Origin: Gammaproteobacteria bacterium
Lineage (GTDB): Bacteria > Pseudomonadota > Gammaproteobacteria > SZUA-140
Length of the DNA: 64,000 bases
Assembly: GCA_020847075.1 (NCBI GenBank)
Contig: JADLCS010000058.1
Coordinates: 17,074 to 81,073 of the forward strand
Reading direction: 5' to 3'
Shown here: piece by piece, positions 51,666-61,895 of the stretch
Layout: each line of letters begins with the position of its first letter
How positions within the stretch are numbered: position 1 is the stretch's first letter
Made by a program: the position numbers and the translations under genes
Notes under the pieces: model-generated
Databases searched by the model: none
What the model was told of the DNA's origin: nothing
Seen by the model: the letters and a program-made list of their open reading frames with translations, nothing else

Positions 51666-52859
51666 ATGCCGGATACCCTGAACGAACTTCCCGCGCCCGA
51701 CGCCGACGCCCGCGCCCATGGAGAACGCGTCTCCGCGCGGATATGTGACGAGATCGATCGGGCCGGTGGCCGTATCCCGTTCGCGCGCTACATGGAGCTC
51801 GCGCTCTACGCCCCGGGCCTGGGTTATTACAGCGCCGGCAGCGTCAAACTGGGCGAGGCGGGGGATTTCGTGACGGCGCCGGAGATCTCGCCGCTGTTCG
51901 CCTTCTGCCTGGCCCGCCCGTGCCGGCCGGTCCTGGCGTCCATGGACGGGGGAGAGATCCTCGAATTCGGCGCGGGTTCCGGTGCGCTCGCCTGCGGTCT
52001 GCTGGAGGAGCTCGAGAGACTCGGCGCATTGCCCGCCCGCTATGCCATCGTCGAGCTCAGCGCCGATCTGCGCGCGCGCCAGCGGGAAAGGTTGCGGGAA
52101 TGCGTTCCGCGCCTGCTCGATCGCGTCGTCTGGCTGGAAGGCCTGCCGGAGACGCCGCTGCGCGGAATGATCCTCGCCAACGAGGTGCTCGACGCCATGC
52201 CGGTGCATCGCGTCGTCAGAGGACCGGACGGGTGGCGCGAGCTTTATGTCCGTCGGGCGGAGACCGGGGGATTCGCGTATGCGCCGGGCCCGTTGAGCGA
52301 GCCGCGTCTGCAGGAACGTCTCGCGGCGATCCTCGCCGAACTGGGCGAGGAGAGCTTCCCGGAGGGTCATGTGCTGGAGATCAATCTGGCCTCGGAACGC
52401 TGGGTGGCGGCCGTCGGCGCGGCGTTCGCGCGCGGCGTGATCCTGCTCGCGGACTATGGCGGCCCGCGGCGCGAATACTATCACCCGGAGCGGCGCGCGG
52501 GCACGCTGCGCTGCTTTTACCGGCATCGCGCGCATGGCGACGCGCTGATCCTTCCCGGCCTGCAGGACATCACCGCCGATGTGGAGTTCACCGCCCTGGC
52601 CGAGGCGGCGGTGGGGGTCGGGCTCGAGGTCGCCGGATACACCACCCAGGCGTATTTCCTGCTCGGCGGCGGGCTCATGGAATGGGAGCAGCGCCTGGCG
52701 CAGGCCCCCGCGCCCGAACGGGTGAGGCTGGCGCAGCAGATACGGCGACTGACCCTGCCCGGAGAGATGGGCGAGCGCTTCAAGATCCTCGCGCTGTCGC
52801 GCGGATTCGACGCGCCGTTGCCGGGGCTTTCCTTCCGGGACGAGCGCGGGAGGCTGTAG
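51666..52859 (+). CDS. MidA/NDUFAF7-family SAM-dependent methyltransferase
   Basis: 397 residues from the ATG at 51666. It belongs to the DUF185/MidA family: IPFARYMELALYAPGLGYYSAG, GDFVTAPEISPLFAFCLAR, the SAM loop ILEFGAGSGALACGLLEEL, and ANEVLDAMPVHRVV. The human homologue NDUFAF7 methylates an arginine of a complex I subunit; the bacterial target is not established. It is divergent from the pteridine reductase and convergent with lipA. Confidence 0.9.
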   Translation: MPDTLNELPAPDADARAHGERVSARICDEIDRAGGRIPFARYMELALYAPGLGYYSAGSVKLGEAGDFVTAPEISPLFAFCLARPCRPVLASMDGGEILEFGAGSGALACGLLEELERLGALPARYAIVELSADLRARQRERLRECVPRLLDRVVWLEGLPETPLRGMILANEVLDAMPVHRVVRGPDGWRELYVRRAETGGFAYAPGPLSEPRLQERLAAILAELGEESFPEGHVLEINLASERWVAAVGAAFARGVILLADYGGPRREYYHPERRAGTLRCFYRHRAHGDALILPGLQDITADVEFTALAEAAVGVGLEVAGYTTQAYFLLGGGLMEWEQRLAQAPAPERVRLAQQIRRLTLPGEMGERFKILALSRGFDAPLPGLSFRDERGRL

Positions 52860-52880
52860 CCGCGCCGGCAAGGGGAGGGT

Positions 52881-53831
52881 CTAGGTGACCGCCTCGCCGG
52901 CCGCCTGGCGGTCGGCGTGATAGGACGAGCGGACCATCGGTCCGCTGGCCACGCTGGTGAAGCCGAGCGCGCGCGCCCTTGCGGCCAGGAGGTCGAACTC
53001 CTCCGGCGGGACGAAACGCGCCACGGGCAGATGGAACTTGCTCGGCTGCAGGTACTGGCCCAGCGTGATCATGTCGCAATCGTGCGCGCGCAGATCGCGC
53101 ATCACGGCCTCGATCTCCTCCAGGGTCTCGCCCAGTCCCAGCATCAGGCCGGACTTGGTCGGGATGGAGGGGTGGAGCTGCTTGAAGCGCCGCAGCAACT
53201 GCAGCGACCACGCGTAGTCCGCCCCCGGCCGCGCCTGCAGATACAGGCGCGGGACGGTCTCCAGATTGTGGTTGAACACGTCCGGCGGCGTGCGCGCCAG
53301 CAGGTCGAGGGCGACGTCCATGCGGCCGCGGAAATCCGGCACCAGGACCTCGATGCGGGTCGCCGGGCTGTGGCGCCGCACCGCATCGATGCAGGCGGCG
53401 AAGTGGGCCGCGCCGCCGTCGCGCAGATCGTCGCGATCGACCGAGGTGATCACGACGTATTTCAGTCCCATGGCGCGGAGGGTCACCGCCAGGTTCTCCG
53501 GTTCGGCCGGGTCGAGCGGTCCGGGTTTGCCGTGGGCGACATCGCAGAAGGGACAGCGGCGCGTGCAGATCGCGCCCATGATCATGAAGGTCGCGGTGCC
53601 GTGGCTGAAGCATTCTCCCAGGTTCGGGCAGGAGGCCTCCTCGCACACGGTATGCAACTGGTGGCTGCGCAGGATCGCCTTGAGTTCCATCACCCGGGTG
53701 CCGGACGGCGCCTGCGCCCGGATCCATTTCGGCTTGCGCGGCGGGGTGATCGTGGGCTCGATCTTCACCGGGATGCGCGCCACCTTGGCGGCGCCGCGCA
53801 GCTTGTTGCGTTCGTGGGAGAGATCGGCCAT
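52881..53831 (-). CDS. lipA: Lipoyl synthase
   Basis: 316 residues, a radical SAM enzyme inserting two sulfurs into protein-bound octanoyl groups. The auxiliary cluster is bound by [12 protein letters not shown] and the C-terminal Arg-Ser-Ser-Tyr motif (MVRSSYHAD); the radical SAM cluster by [15 protein letters not shown]. The N-terminus [10 protein letters not shown] is typical. It lies 48 bases downstream of lipB, the enzyme that supplies the octanoyl substrate. Confidence 0.97.
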   Translation of the reverse strand: MADLSHERNKLRGAAKVARIPVKIEPTITPPRKPKWIRAQAPSGTRVMELKAILRSHQLHTVCEEASCPNLGECFSHGTATFMIMGAICTRRCPFCDVAHGKPGPLDPAEPENLAVTLRAMGLKYVVITSVDRDDLRDGGAAHFAACIDAVRRHSPATRIEVLVPDFRGRMDVALDLLARTPPDVFNHNLETVPRLYLQARPGADYAWSLQLLRRFKQLHPSIPTKSGLMLGLGETLEEIEAVMRDLRAHDCDMITLGQYLQPSKFHLPVARFVPPEEFDLLAARARALGFTSVASGPMVRSSYHADRQAAGEAVT

Positions 53832-53879
53832 GACAGGGACCCGTTCGTCTGTGCAGGCGCCCGGGGCTCGGGCTGCGGT

Positions 53880-54545
53880 TCAATCCGCCGCGACGGCGGG
53901 CGTGACGATTTTATCGTATTTCAATCGGCGTGTCAGAAGGGCGAGGAATCCCGCGCCGACCCCGGCCGGATCCACCGCGCCGGAATCCCCCAACGCGGCG
54001 AGCTGGGTGACCCGGAGGCCGGGGTAGCCGCAGGGATTGATGCGGGCGAACGGCTCCAGGTCCATGTCCACGTTCAGGCTCACGCCGTGATACGCGCAGC
54101 CGCGCCGTACGCGCAGGCCGAGCGCCGCGATCTTCGCGTCGGCGACGTATACCCCGGGGGCCCCCGCGCGGCGGCCGGCGGGAATCCCGTAACCGGCCAG
54201 CAGGTCGATCAGACAGCCCTCGAGCAGGTGGACGAAGTCCCTGACGCCGAGACGGCGGCGGCGCAGGTCGATCAGCGTATAGGCGACCAGCTGGCCGGGG
54301 CCGTGATAGGTGACCTGGCCGCCCCGGTCGGTGCGTACGACGGGGATCGCCCCGGGGGCGAGGACGTGATCGGGCAGCGCCGCACGGCCGAGGGTGTATA
54401 CCGGGGGGTGTTCCAGCAGCCAGATCTCGTCCCCGCTGTCCGCGTCGCGCGACTCGGTGAAGGCCTGCATCGCCGCGACGACGGGGGCATAGTCCCGCAG
54501 GCCCAGATGCCTGACGGTCAAGTACCGCGTGGGCCGCGTGTTCAC
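53880..54545 (-). CDS. lipB: Octanoyl-[acyl-carrier-protein]:protein N-octanoyltransferase
   Basis: 221 residues. It transfers octanoyl from acyl carrier protein to lipoyl domains. Motifs: [43 protein letters not shown], the catalytic Lys in [21 protein letters not shown], and the catalytic Cys in NPCGYPGL. Its ATG overlaps the end of the ybeD-like gene by four bases, and lipA follows. Confidence 0.97.
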   Translation of the reverse strand: MNTRPTRYLTVRHLGLRDYAPVVAAMQAFTESRDADSGDEIWLLEHPPVYTLGRAALPDHVLAPGAIPVVRTDRGGQVTYHGPGQLVAYTLIDLRRRRLGVRDFVHLLEGCLIDLLAGYGIPAGRRAGAPGVYVADAKIAALGLRVRRGCAYHGVSLNVDMDLEPFARINPCGYPGLRVTQLAALGDSGAVDPAGVGAGFLALLTRRLKYDKIVTPAVAAD

Positions 54546-54826
54546 AGCACCATGAGGATGTCATCGTGCGCGCTCAGGGCGCGATAGATGGCGTCGAGCT
54601 GGGCGCGGCTGGTGGCGCGGATCGTGACGGTGACCGCCTGGTAGCCGCCGTTCCGGCTGAGCCGGCTGCGGATGGCCCCCTCGCCGAGGTCGGGCGCATG
54701 GACGCGTACGAGGGCGAATACGAGGGCGTCGATATCGTGCCCCGCCTTTCCGATCGCCTTGATGGGAAAGTCGCAGGGGAATTCCAGCAGGCTGTCAGCG
54801 GGCTGATCCATGCAGGGTGTCGCCAT
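54542..54826 (-). CDS. ybeD: YbeD/DUF493 family small regulatory-like protein
   Basis: 94 residues (89 if the second Met at 54811 is used). DUF493 signature: [17 protein letters not shown] at the N-terminus and [33 protein letters not shown] at the C-terminus. The fold resembles the ACT-like domains of allosteric proteins. It usually sits between dac and lipB, as here. Its function is not established. The start overlaps the end of dat by 32 bases. Confidence 0.9.
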   Translation of the reverse strand: MATPCMDQPADSLLEFPCDFPIKAIGKAGHDIDALVFALVRVHAPDLGEGAIRSRLSRNGGYQAVTVTIRATSRAQLDAIYRALSAHDDILMVL

Positions 54827-55673
54827 GCCGCTGATAGTCGCGCTTGTAGTCCTGGTACCAGTCGATCATGCGTCGCCACAACGGTCCGGGCGTTCCGCCG
54901 CCGACCGGCCTGCCGTCGAGGCGGGTCACCGGAAGGATCTCCTTGGTCGAGCTCGACAGCCATATCTCGTCGGCCCGCGTCAGTTCGTCGCGCGTGATCA
55001 CCGCCTCGCGCTGCGGTATCCCGTGGTGCACGGCGAGTTCCAGGATCAGGTCGCGGGTGATGCCGGGCAGCAGCCGCGGTCCCTTGGGCGGGGTGAGCAG
55101 GGTCCCGTCCCGGACGATGAACAGATTGCTGGCGGCGCCTTCGGTGGCCTCGCCGTCGCGGATCAGGATGGCCTCGGCGGCGCCCTGGTCGAGCGCCTGC
55201 TGGCGCAGCAGGATGTTCGGCAGCAGGGCGATGGTCTTGAGGTGGCAGTATTGCCAGCGGATATCCTCCAGCGTGACGGCGCCGACGCCGGATCGGCGGA
55301 TCTCGGCCGGGACCGGGGCGAGCGGCGAGCTCATGACGAACACGGTGGGTACGCAATCGCGCGGAAAGGCGTGATCGCGCCTGGCGACCCCGCGCGTGAT
55401 CTGCAGATAGACCGACTGGTCTCCGCCGTGATTGCGTTCCACCAGCTCGTGCAGGATGCGCGCCCATTCCGCGTGTGTGTGCGGAGAGGTCAGACGGATG
55501 CCCTCCAGGCTGCCGTCGAGCCGGACCAGATGTTCCTCCAGGCGGAACAGGCGCCCGCCGTATACCGGGATCACCTCGTAGACGCCGTCGCCGAAGACGA
55601 AGCCGCGGTCGAGCGGGGAGATCGTCGCCTGTTCGAGCGGCAGGAACCCGCCATTGAGAAAGACCGTACCCAT
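54795..55673 (-). CDS. dat: Class IV aminotransferase, D-alanine aminotransferase type
   Basis: 292 residues, a PLP enzyme of fold IV. Features: FLNGGFLPLEQATISPLDRGFVFGDGVYEVIPVYGGRLF, the PLP lysine in HLKTIALLPNILLRQQA, then EAILIRDGEATEGAASNLFIV and LPGITRDLILELA. It makes D-amino acids such as D-Glu and D-Ala by transamination, a fitting neighbour for peptidoglycan genes. Branched-chain or aminodeoxychorismate lyase activity cannot be excluded by sequence alone. Its start is 16 bases from the dacA end. Confidence 0.87.
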   Translation of the reverse strand: MGTVFLNGGFLPLEQATISPLDRGFVFGDGVYEVIPVYGGRLFRLEEHLVRLDGSLEGIRLTSPHTHAEWARILHELVERNHGGDQSVYLQITRGVARRDHAFPRDCVPTVFVMSSPLAPVPAEIRRSGVGAVTLEDIRWQYCHLKTIALLPNILLRQQALDQGAAEAILIRDGEATEGAASNLFIVRDGTLLTPPKGPRLLPGITRDLILELAVHHGIPQREAVITRDELTRADEIWLSSSTKEILPVTRLDGRPVGGGTPGPLWRRMIDWYQDYKRDYQRHGDTLHGSAR

Positions 55674-55689
55674 GCCAGCCGTCCGCGCC

Positions 55690-56907
55690 TTACTCGAAGA
55701 ACAGGCGGATTTCGTCGGCGATGCGCTGGGCGAAGTTCCCCTCGGGGATATCGTTCAGCGCGACCAGCGGCCGTTCCGCGATGTTTTTGCCATCCAGGGT
55801 GACCTGGACGGTGCCGAGCGGCTGCCCCTTGTGCACCGGCGCGGTGATGGTGGGGTCCATGTTCATGGCGGCGTTCAGCTTCTGGTACTGATTGCGCGGG
55901 ATGGTGACGTACAGGTCCTGGCTCAACCCGAGCGGCAGTTCCTCCGTCGCGCCCTTCCACACGCGGGCCGTGGCCAGCGAGGATCCGGCGCCATAGAGGC
56001 GATGGGTTTCGAAGAAGCGGAAACCGTAATTGAGCAGCTTCTGCGTCTCCTCGACCCGGGCGTCGTCGCTCTTGGTGCGCAGCACCACGGATACCAGCCG
56101 CATGTCGTCGCGGCGCGCCGAGGTGACCAGGCAGTAGCCGGCGGAGTCGGTATGGCCGGTCTTGACCCCGTCCACCGATTCGTCGCGCCACAGCAGCCGG
56201 TTGCGGTTGTGCTGGGGGATGTTGTTATAGGTGAATTCCCGGATCGAATACAGCTTGTAGTCCTCGGGGAAGGAGGCGATCAGCGCGCGGGTGAGCAGCG
56301 CGAGGTCGTAGGCGGTGGTGTAATGCTCGGGATCGGGCATACCGGTGCTGTTGACGAAGTGGGTATCCTTCATCTGCAGGGCGCCGGCGACGTCGTTCAT
56401 CATGCCGGCGAAGGCCTCTTCGCTCCCGGCCACCAGTTCGGCGAGGGCGACGGTGGCATCGTTGCCCGACTGCACGATCACTCCCTTGAGCAGGTCTTCG
56501 ACCTTTACCTGTGTGTTGACCTCGACGAACATGCGGGATCCCTGGGTACGCCAGGCGTTTTCGCTGATGGTGACCAGTTGATCCCGCCGTATGGTTCCGT
56601 TCCGCAGTTCGTTGAAGACGATGTAGGCCGACATCAGCTTGGTCAGGCTCGCCGGCTCCATGCGGGTACGGGCATTGTTTTCGGCCAGGATGTCGCCGCT
56701 GTTGAAGTCGAGCAGCACGTAGCTGCCGGCGTTGATGGATGGCGGCGTCGGCGTCAGCACGGCCGGTACCGCGGGCGCCGCGGCATCGGCCCCGGCGGCG
56801 CCCAGCAGCAGGGCGGCGGCCAGGGTCGCGCACAGGCGGCGCGCGACGCGTCCGCGCGGCCGCGCGCGGGCATGGATATGGGGTGGGTTCAGGTCATGGG
56901 TGGTCAC
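55690..56907 (-). CDS. dacA: D-alanyl-D-alanine carboxypeptidase (PBP5/6 type)
   Basis: 405 residues. A signal peptide (about 1-45) leads to a penicillin-binding domain with the three active-site motifs SLTK (Ser-x-x-Lys), SGN in VQSGNDATVAL, and KTG in GVKTGHTDSAG. A C-terminal beta domain and an amphipathic helix (EGNFAQRIADEIRLFFE) anchor it to the membrane face. It trims the terminal D-Ala from peptidoglycan pentapeptides. It is part of the rod-shape cluster. Confidence 0.95.
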   Translation of the reverse strand: MTTHDLNPPHIHARARPRGRVARRLCATLAAALLLGAAGADAAAPAVPAVLTPTPPSINAGSYVLLDFNSGDILAENNARTRMEPASLTKLMSAYIVFNELRNGTIRRDQLVTISENAWRTQGSRMFVEVNTQVKVEDLLKGVIVQSGNDATVALAELVAGSEEAFAGMMNDVAGALQMKDTHFVNSTGMPDPEHYTTAYDLALLTRALIASFPEDYKLYSIREFTYNNIPQHNRNRLLWRDESVDGVKTGHTDSAGYCLVTSARRDDMRLVSVVLRTKSDDARVEETQKLLNYGFRFFETHRLYGAGSSLATARVWKGATEELPLGLSQDLYVTIPRNQYQKLNAAMNMDPTITAPVHKGQPLGTVQVTLDGKNIAERPLVALNDIPEGNFAQRIADEIRLFFE

Positions 56908-57021
56908 TCGTGCGATTCTCCCTGTTCGGTGGTTGCGACGCCTCCAGCGGCGTCGCGGGTCAAGATGCGTATATTGTGCCGTCGCTGGCCGGGGCTGGCG
57001 ATCCAGAGGGCGTCCCCCGCC

Positions 57022-57867
57022 TCAGTCGATCACGATGCGGGAATCCTCGAGGCCGAGCAGGGCCAGTTCCCGGCTCATGCGGTCGGCCTCGTCGACCCCC
57101 GCGATGGGGCCGATGCGTACGCGATAGACGGTGCGCCGGTCGATTTCCGCGCGTACGATCCGCACGTTCCCCTGCGCCACGTTGCCGAGGCGCGTGCGCA
57201 GGCGCTCCGCGTTCTCGGCGCTGCTGAAGGCCCCGATCTGCAGATAGAGACTGGGGTTGCCCGCGGGGGCCGCGGCGGTGACCGGCCCCGGGTTCCGGAC
57301 CGGCTCGGGATGCCTCGGATCCAGCGCGCGCACCTCCACCAGCCCGGTGCCCTCGGCGGTGATCCCGAGCCGGGTCGCGGCCGCATAGGAGAGGTCGATC
57401 AGCCGGTTGTCCTTGAACGGGCCGCGGTCGTTGATCTTCACCACTACCGTGCGCCCGTTCCTGAGATTGGTGATCCGCGCGTAGGTGGGCAAGGGCAGGG
57501 TTTTATGCGCCGCCGTCATGGCGTACATGTCGTAGGGTTCGCCGCTGGAGGTGCGCTTGCCGTGGAATTTGGTGCCGTACCACGAGGCCACGCCGCGCTC
57601 GACGTAACCGGCATTGTCGCTCAGCACGTAATAACGCTGATAGCCGATCAGATAGGAATCGGGATTGCCGTATTTGCTGAACGGCTCGACCCTGGGCACG
57701 GCGTCCGGGATGCGGGACAGGTCCACCGCCTGGCGCGGGGGGCCGTCGCTCGGCTCGATCCGGGTCATGTTCGGCAGCGTGCCGCAGGCGGACAGGGCGA
57801 CGGCGAGCAGCATGCCGTATACGGGGCGGACGGGCATCCGCGGGGGGCTGGACGGAAACTCTGACAT
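57022..57867 (-). CDS. rlpA: Septal ring lytic transglycosylase RlpA with SPOR domain
   Basis: 281 residues. Lipoprotein signal with lipobox ALSAC. The double-psi barrel shows GVASWYGTKFHGKRTSSGEPYDMYAMTAAHKTLPLPTY and VVKINDRGPF, containing the conserved acidic and His residues of RlpA. The C-terminal 80 residues form a SPOR domain (SLYLQIGAFSSAENAERLRTRLG) that binds denuded septal glycan. The enzyme cleaves naked glycan strands during division. It lies seven bases after the mltB stop in the same transcript. Confidence 0.95.
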   Translation of the reverse strand: MSEFPSSPPRMPVRPVYGMLLAVALSACGTLPNMTRIEPSDGPPRQAVDLSRIPDAVPRVEPFSKYGNPDSYLIGYQRYYVLSDNAGYVERGVASWYGTKFHGKRTSSGEPYDMYAMTAAHKTLPLPTYARITNLRNGRTVVVKINDRGPFKDNRLIDLSYAAATRLGITAEGTGLVEVRALDPRHPEPVRNPGPVTAAAPAGNPSLYLQIGAFSSAENAERLRTRLGNVAQGNVRIVRAEIDRRTVYRVRIGPIAGVDEADRMSRELALLGLEDSRIVID

Positions 57868-57874
57868 CTGCGTC

Positions 57875-58906
57875 TTAATTGGGGGCCACGTTGTCCCGCG
57901 GCTGATTCCGTATCTCCTCGCTGAGCTGATAGACCGCCATGGCGTACAGCGGGCTGCGATTATAGCGCGTGATCACGTAGAAATTCTTGAAACCCAGCCA
58001 GTACTCCGGGGCGTTCTCGCCCTCCAGCCGGATCAGGGCGGCCGGCAGGTCTTCCGGCAGGGGCGCCTCCGGCGTCACGCCGGACTTGCGCAGCTCGGCG
58101 AGCGTCGCCGCGGGCAACAGGCCCTGGTCGAGATAGGCCTGGTAACCGTCGCCTTCCACGCCGGCCGGACTGGCCACGGGCTGGTGCGGCTGCCAGCCAT
58201 GCTCGTTCAGATAACGCGCGACGCTGCCGATGGCGTCGTCGGTATTGTTCCACAAATCCCGCTTCCGATCACCGTCGAAATCGACGGCGTAGTGCCGGTA
58301 ACTGCTCGGCATGAACTGCGGCTTGCCCATGGCCCCGGCGTAAGAGCCCTTGATCGTGAGCGGGTCTATGCCCTCTTCGCGGGTCAGCAGCAGGTACTGT
58401 TCGAGCTCGCCGAGAAAAAAGGCGCTGCGGGGCGGGTAGTCGAAGGCCAGCGTGGAAAGGGCGTCGATGACGCGATAGCCGCCCGCCTGACGTCCGTAGA
58501 AGGTCTCCACGCCGATGATCGCGGTCACGATCTCGGGCGCCACCCCGTAGACCGTCTCGGCGCGCGCCAGGGCCCCGGCGTTCGCGGCCATGAACTCCGC
58601 GCCCTGGCGGATGCGCTCCGGCGTGAGGAAGATGGGGCGGTATTTGTACCAGGGTTTGCTCTCCGCCGGGCGCGAGATCGCGGCGATGATGTCCTCGCGC
58701 GGCGCGACCTGATCGAGCAGGCCGGCCAGGCCGTCGCGGTCGAAGGCATGATCCATCACCATGCGGTCGATGAAGCCGCTGACGTCCGGCCGGGTGGAAA
58801 AGGCCGGTTCCCCGGCCAGCGTGAGACCGGCATGCGTGCCGGACAGGCCGCTGGCGAGGGAAAGGGACAGGAGGAGGCGGTAGATCCGTCTGGAGGAAGG
58901 CATCAT
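57875..58906 (-). CDS. mltB: Membrane-bound lytic murein transglycosylase B
   Basis: 343 residues, exported (signal about 1-30; no lipobox cysteine is evident, so it may be soluble or anchored by the uncleaved signal). The catalytic Glu is in IIGVETFYG. Further family segments are LSTLAFDYPPRSAFFLGELEQYLLL, GSYAGAMGKPQFMPSSYRHYAVDFDGD and VARYLNEHGW. It cleaves the glycan strand to a 1,6-anhydro product. The start overlaps the rodA stop by one base (TAATG). Confidence 0.94.
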   Translation of the reverse strand: MMPSSRRIYRLLLSLSLASGLSGTHAGLTLAGEPAFSTRPDVSGFIDRMVMDHAFDRDGLAGLLDQVAPREDIIAAISRPAESKPWYKYRPIFLTPERIRQGAEFMAANAGALARAETVYGVAPEIVTAIIGVETFYGRQAGGYRVIDALSTLAFDYPPRSAFFLGELEQYLLLTREEGIDPLTIKGSYAGAMGKPQFMPSSYRHYAVDFDGDRKRDLWNNTDDAIGSVARYLNEHGWQPHQPVASPAGVEGDGYQAYLDQGLLPAATLAELRKSGVTPEAPLPEDLPAALIRLEGENAPEYWLGFKNFYVITRYNRSPLYAMAVYQLSEEIRNQPRDNVAPN

Positions 58907-60042
58907 TACGTGGACAGCAGTTTCCTGTGGGTATGTATCGACATTATGATGCCGAACGACGCCATCAATGTCACCATGGACGTGCCGCCGAAGCTGATCA
59001 GCGGCAGCGGCACGCCGACGACCGGGAGCAGTCCCATCACCATGCCGGTATTCACGAAGGTATAGACGAAGAAGGTCAGGATGAGGCTGCCGGAGAGCAG
59101 GCGCGTAAAGGTATCCTGCGCCTGGGTCGCGATATAAAGCCCGCGGATCACGATGAAGGTATAGATCCCGAGCAGGAACAGGATGCCGATGAAGCCGAAT
59201 TCCTCGCCGAATACCGCGAAGATGAAGTCGGTGGAGCGCTCGGGAAGGAATTCCAGGTGCGATTGCGTACCGTTGAGCCAGCCCTTGCCGTAGATGCCGC
59301 CCGATCCGATGGCGATCTTGGACTGGATGATATGGTAGCCGCTGCCCAGGGGGTCGCGCTCCGGGTTGAGGAAGATCAGCACCCTCATCCGCTGGTAGTC
59401 GTGCAACATGTACCAGAATAGCGGCGCGCTGGCGGAGACGAGCAGGATGAGCAGTGCGACGTATTTCCAGCGCACGCCCGCCAGCAGCAGCACGAAGACG
59501 CCGGAGGCCGCGATCAGCAGCGCCGTGCCGAGGTCGGGCTGCTTGGCGATCAGCACCACCGGGACGACGACGATCAGCGCGGCGATGGCCAGATGGCGCG
59601 CGCTGGGCGGCAGCGGCCGGTCGGCGAGATACCAGGAGACCATCATCGGGACGGCCAGCTTCATCATCTCGGAGGGCTGAAAGCGGAACAGGCCGATATC
59701 GAGCCAGCGTTGCGCGCCCTTGCCGATCTCGCCGAACAGCAGCACGCCGAACAGCAGCGCCAGCGCGATGCCGAACAGCCAGGGCACCCAGCGTTCGATA
59801 TGATGCAGGGGGATCTGCGCCAGCACGAACATGACGGTGAAGGCGATACCCAGCCGCATCGCCTGCCCGATCACCATGTCCATATTCCGGCCGCTCGAGC
59901 TGTACAGGATGGCCAGCCCGGCCAGCGAAAGCAGCACCAGTCCGGCCAGCAGCGGAAAGTCGAGATGCAGCCCCCGCACCAGCAGGCGCGGCCCGCGCCG
60001 GTCGCCCCAGCGCGGAGGGGTGCGATGGGGTAACGGGGTCAT
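58906..60042 (-). CDS. rodA: Rod-shape SEDS glycosyltransferase RodA
   Basis: 378 residues with about ten membrane helices. SEDS family: LVLLSLAGLAILYSSSG near the N-terminus, KQPDLGTALLIAASG containing the catalytic-type Asp, the extracellular region LNPERDPLGSGYHIIQSKIAIGSGG and the C-terminal LLPVVGVPLPLISFGGTSMV. RodA polymerises glycan strands with PBP2 in the elongasome. Its start overlaps the mrdA end by four bases. Confidence 0.97.
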   Translation of the reverse strand: MTPLPHRTPPRWGDRRGPRLLVRGLHLDFPLLAGLVLLSLAGLAILYSSSGRNMDMVIGQAMRLGIAFTVMFVLAQIPLHHIERWVPWLFGIALALLFGVLLFGEIGKGAQRWLDIGLFRFQPSEMMKLAVPMMVSWYLADRPLPPSARHLAIAALIVVVPVVLIAKQPDLGTALLIAASGVFVLLLAGVRWKYVALLILLVSASAPLFWYMLHDYQRMRVLIFLNPERDPLGSGYHIIQSKIAIGSGGIYGKGWLNGTQSHLEFLPERSTDFIFAVFGEEFGFIGILFLLGIYTFIVIRGLYIATQAQDTFTRLLSGSLILTFFVYTFVNTGMVMGLLPVVGVPLPLISFGGTSMVTLMASFGIIMSIHTHRKLLST

Positions 60043-61880
60043 GGCGGCGGATTCCCGAGATACTGATCGATCATCTTGCGCGCGAGGGGGGCGGCGGCGG
60101 TGGAACCGTGGCCGGCGTTTTCCACCATCACGGCGAGCGCGATGCGCGGATCCTCCGCCGGCGCGAAGGCGATGAACAGGGAGTGGTCGCGCAGCCTCTC
60201 GGCCACGTCCTTCTCGACGTATTTCTCATCCTGCTTGATGCCGAACACCTGCGCCGTGCCGGTCTTGCCCGCGATCGGAAACGGGGCCTTGCGGCCGATC
60301 GCCTGCGCCGTGCCGCGCTCACTGCTCACCACATGTCTCATCGCCGTGATGATAGCATCCCAGTTGCCCCGGCTCTTGACCGGGACGTTCGTCATGGGCG
60401 CCGGCAGCCGCTCCGTCTGCGGCGTGCCGCCGGTCCCGACGGCGCGCAGCAAATGGGGCGGCGTGTGCGCGCCGTGCGTGGCCAGGACCGCGGTGGCGTA
60501 GGCGAGTTGCAGCGGCGTGGTCAGGGTATAGCCCTGGCCGATACCGGTGATCAGCGTCTCGCCGGGATACCAGGGCTGGCCGCGGCGCGCGCGTTTCCAC
60601 TGGCGCGACGGCAACAGGCCGGAGGACTCGTCCCGGAGATCGATCCCGGTCGGCTGACCGAAGCTGAACTGGGCGAGGAAGTCGTGCATGAGGTCGATGC
60701 CGAGGGTCGACGCCAGATCGTAGAAATAGACGTCGCAGGACTCGACGATGGCCTTGTCCATCGTGGTGAAGCCGTGGCCGCGTTCCTTCCAGTCGCGGTA
60801 TTTGTGGGGATCGCCCGGCAGCCGGTACCAGCCCGGACAGAAGGTGGCGGCGTCCAGGGTGATCTTGTTGCTCTCGAGGCCGGCCAGGCCGATGAAGGGC
60901 TTCAGGGTCGAGCCGGGAGGGTATTGGCCGCGCAGGGCGCGGTTGAACAGCGGCCGGTCGAGCGAGGTCTGCAGTTCGCTGTAGGTCCCCACGTCGATGC
61001 CGGTGACGAACAGGTTGGGGTCGAAGCCGGGCATGCTGACGAAGGCGATCACCTCGCCGCTGCGCGGGTCGATGGCGACCGCCGCGCCGCGGCGGCCTGC
61101 GAACTCCGCCTCCGCCACACGCTGTACCCCGATGTCCAGGCTCAGATAGAGATTCTTGCCGGGGGTCGGCGCGCTCTGCTGCAGCTCCCGCAACGTGCGG
61201 CCGTAGGCGTTGGTCTCGATCTGCTTGAATCCGACCTGTCCGTGCAGCAGGTTTTCATAGAACCGCTCGATCCCGGTCTTGCCGATGAAGTCCGTGCCGC
61301 TGTAATTGGAGGCGTCGATGTCGCGCAGTTCCTCCTCGTTGATCCGGCCGACATAGCCGATCGCGTGCGAGGCGAGCGTGCCGAGGGGGTAGTTGCGGAT
61401 GGCGCGCGCCTCGATCTCGACGCCGGGAAACAGATGGCGCCTGACCGCGAAGCGCGCGATTTCCTCATCGTTCAGGTTGAAGCGCAGGGCGATGCTGTTG
61501 AAGGCGCGTTTCTGCTTCACCTGGCGATGGAAGCGCCTGACGTCCTCGTCGCTGATGGTGACCAGCTTTCTCAGTTCGGAGATCGTGGCGTCCATGTCGG
61601 AGATCTGTTCCGGGATGAGCACCAGGCTGAAGGCGGGGAGGTTCTGCGCCAGCACGACGCCGTTGCGGTCGTAGATCAGGCCACGCGTCGGCGGGACCGG
61701 CACCAGGCTGATCCGGTTCACGTCGGAGAGGGTGGAGAAGTGCTCGTGGCTGATGATCTGCAGATAGACGAGGCGCGCGATCCCGACCATGAGCAGGAGG
61801 AGCACGGCGACCAGCGCGAACGCCGCGCGTTCATTGAACAGGCGGGATTCGCGGATATGATCCTTGATCGTCAGCCGCAT
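60039..61880 (-). CDS. mrdA: Penicillin-binding protein 2
   Basis: 613 residues. One N-terminal membrane helix (about 19-41), a dimerisation/pedestal domain, then the transpeptidase with STLK in YPPGSTLKPF, SCD in VESCDVYFYD and KTG in AGKTGTAQVFG. PBP2 crosslinks peptidoglycan during side-wall growth and activates RodA. It lies 15 bases after mreD, in the canonical mreBCD-mrdA-rodA order. Confidence 0.97.
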   Translation of the reverse strand: MRLTIKDHIRESRLFNERAAFALVAVLLLLMVGIARLVYLQIISHEHFSTLSDVNRISLVPVPPTRGLIYDRNGVVLAQNLPAFSLVLIPEQISDMDATISELRKLVTISDEDVRRFHRQVKQKRAFNSIALRFNLNDEEIARFAVRRHLFPGVEIEARAIRNYPLGTLASHAIGYVGRINEEELRDIDASNYSGTDFIGKTGIERFYENLLHGQVGFKQIETNAYGRTLRELQQSAPTPGKNLYLSLDIGVQRVAEAEFAGRRGAAVAIDPRSGEVIAFVSMPGFDPNLFVTGIDVGTYSELQTSLDRPLFNRALRGQYPPGSTLKPFIGLAGLESNKITLDAATFCPGWYRLPGDPHKYRDWKERGHGFTTMDKAIVESCDVYFYDLASTLGIDLMHDFLAQFSFGQPTGIDLRDESSGLLPSRQWKRARRGQPWYPGETLITGIGQGYTLTTPLQLAYATAVLATHGAHTPPHLLRAVGTGGTPQTERLPAPMTNVPVKSRGNWDAIITAMRHVVSSERGTAQAIGRKAPFPIAGKTGTAQVFGIKQDEKYVEKDVAERLRDHSLFIAFAPAEDPRIALAVMVENAGHGSTAAAPLARKMIDQYLGNPPP

Positions 61881-61895
61881 CGGGGCGGGGGGCGA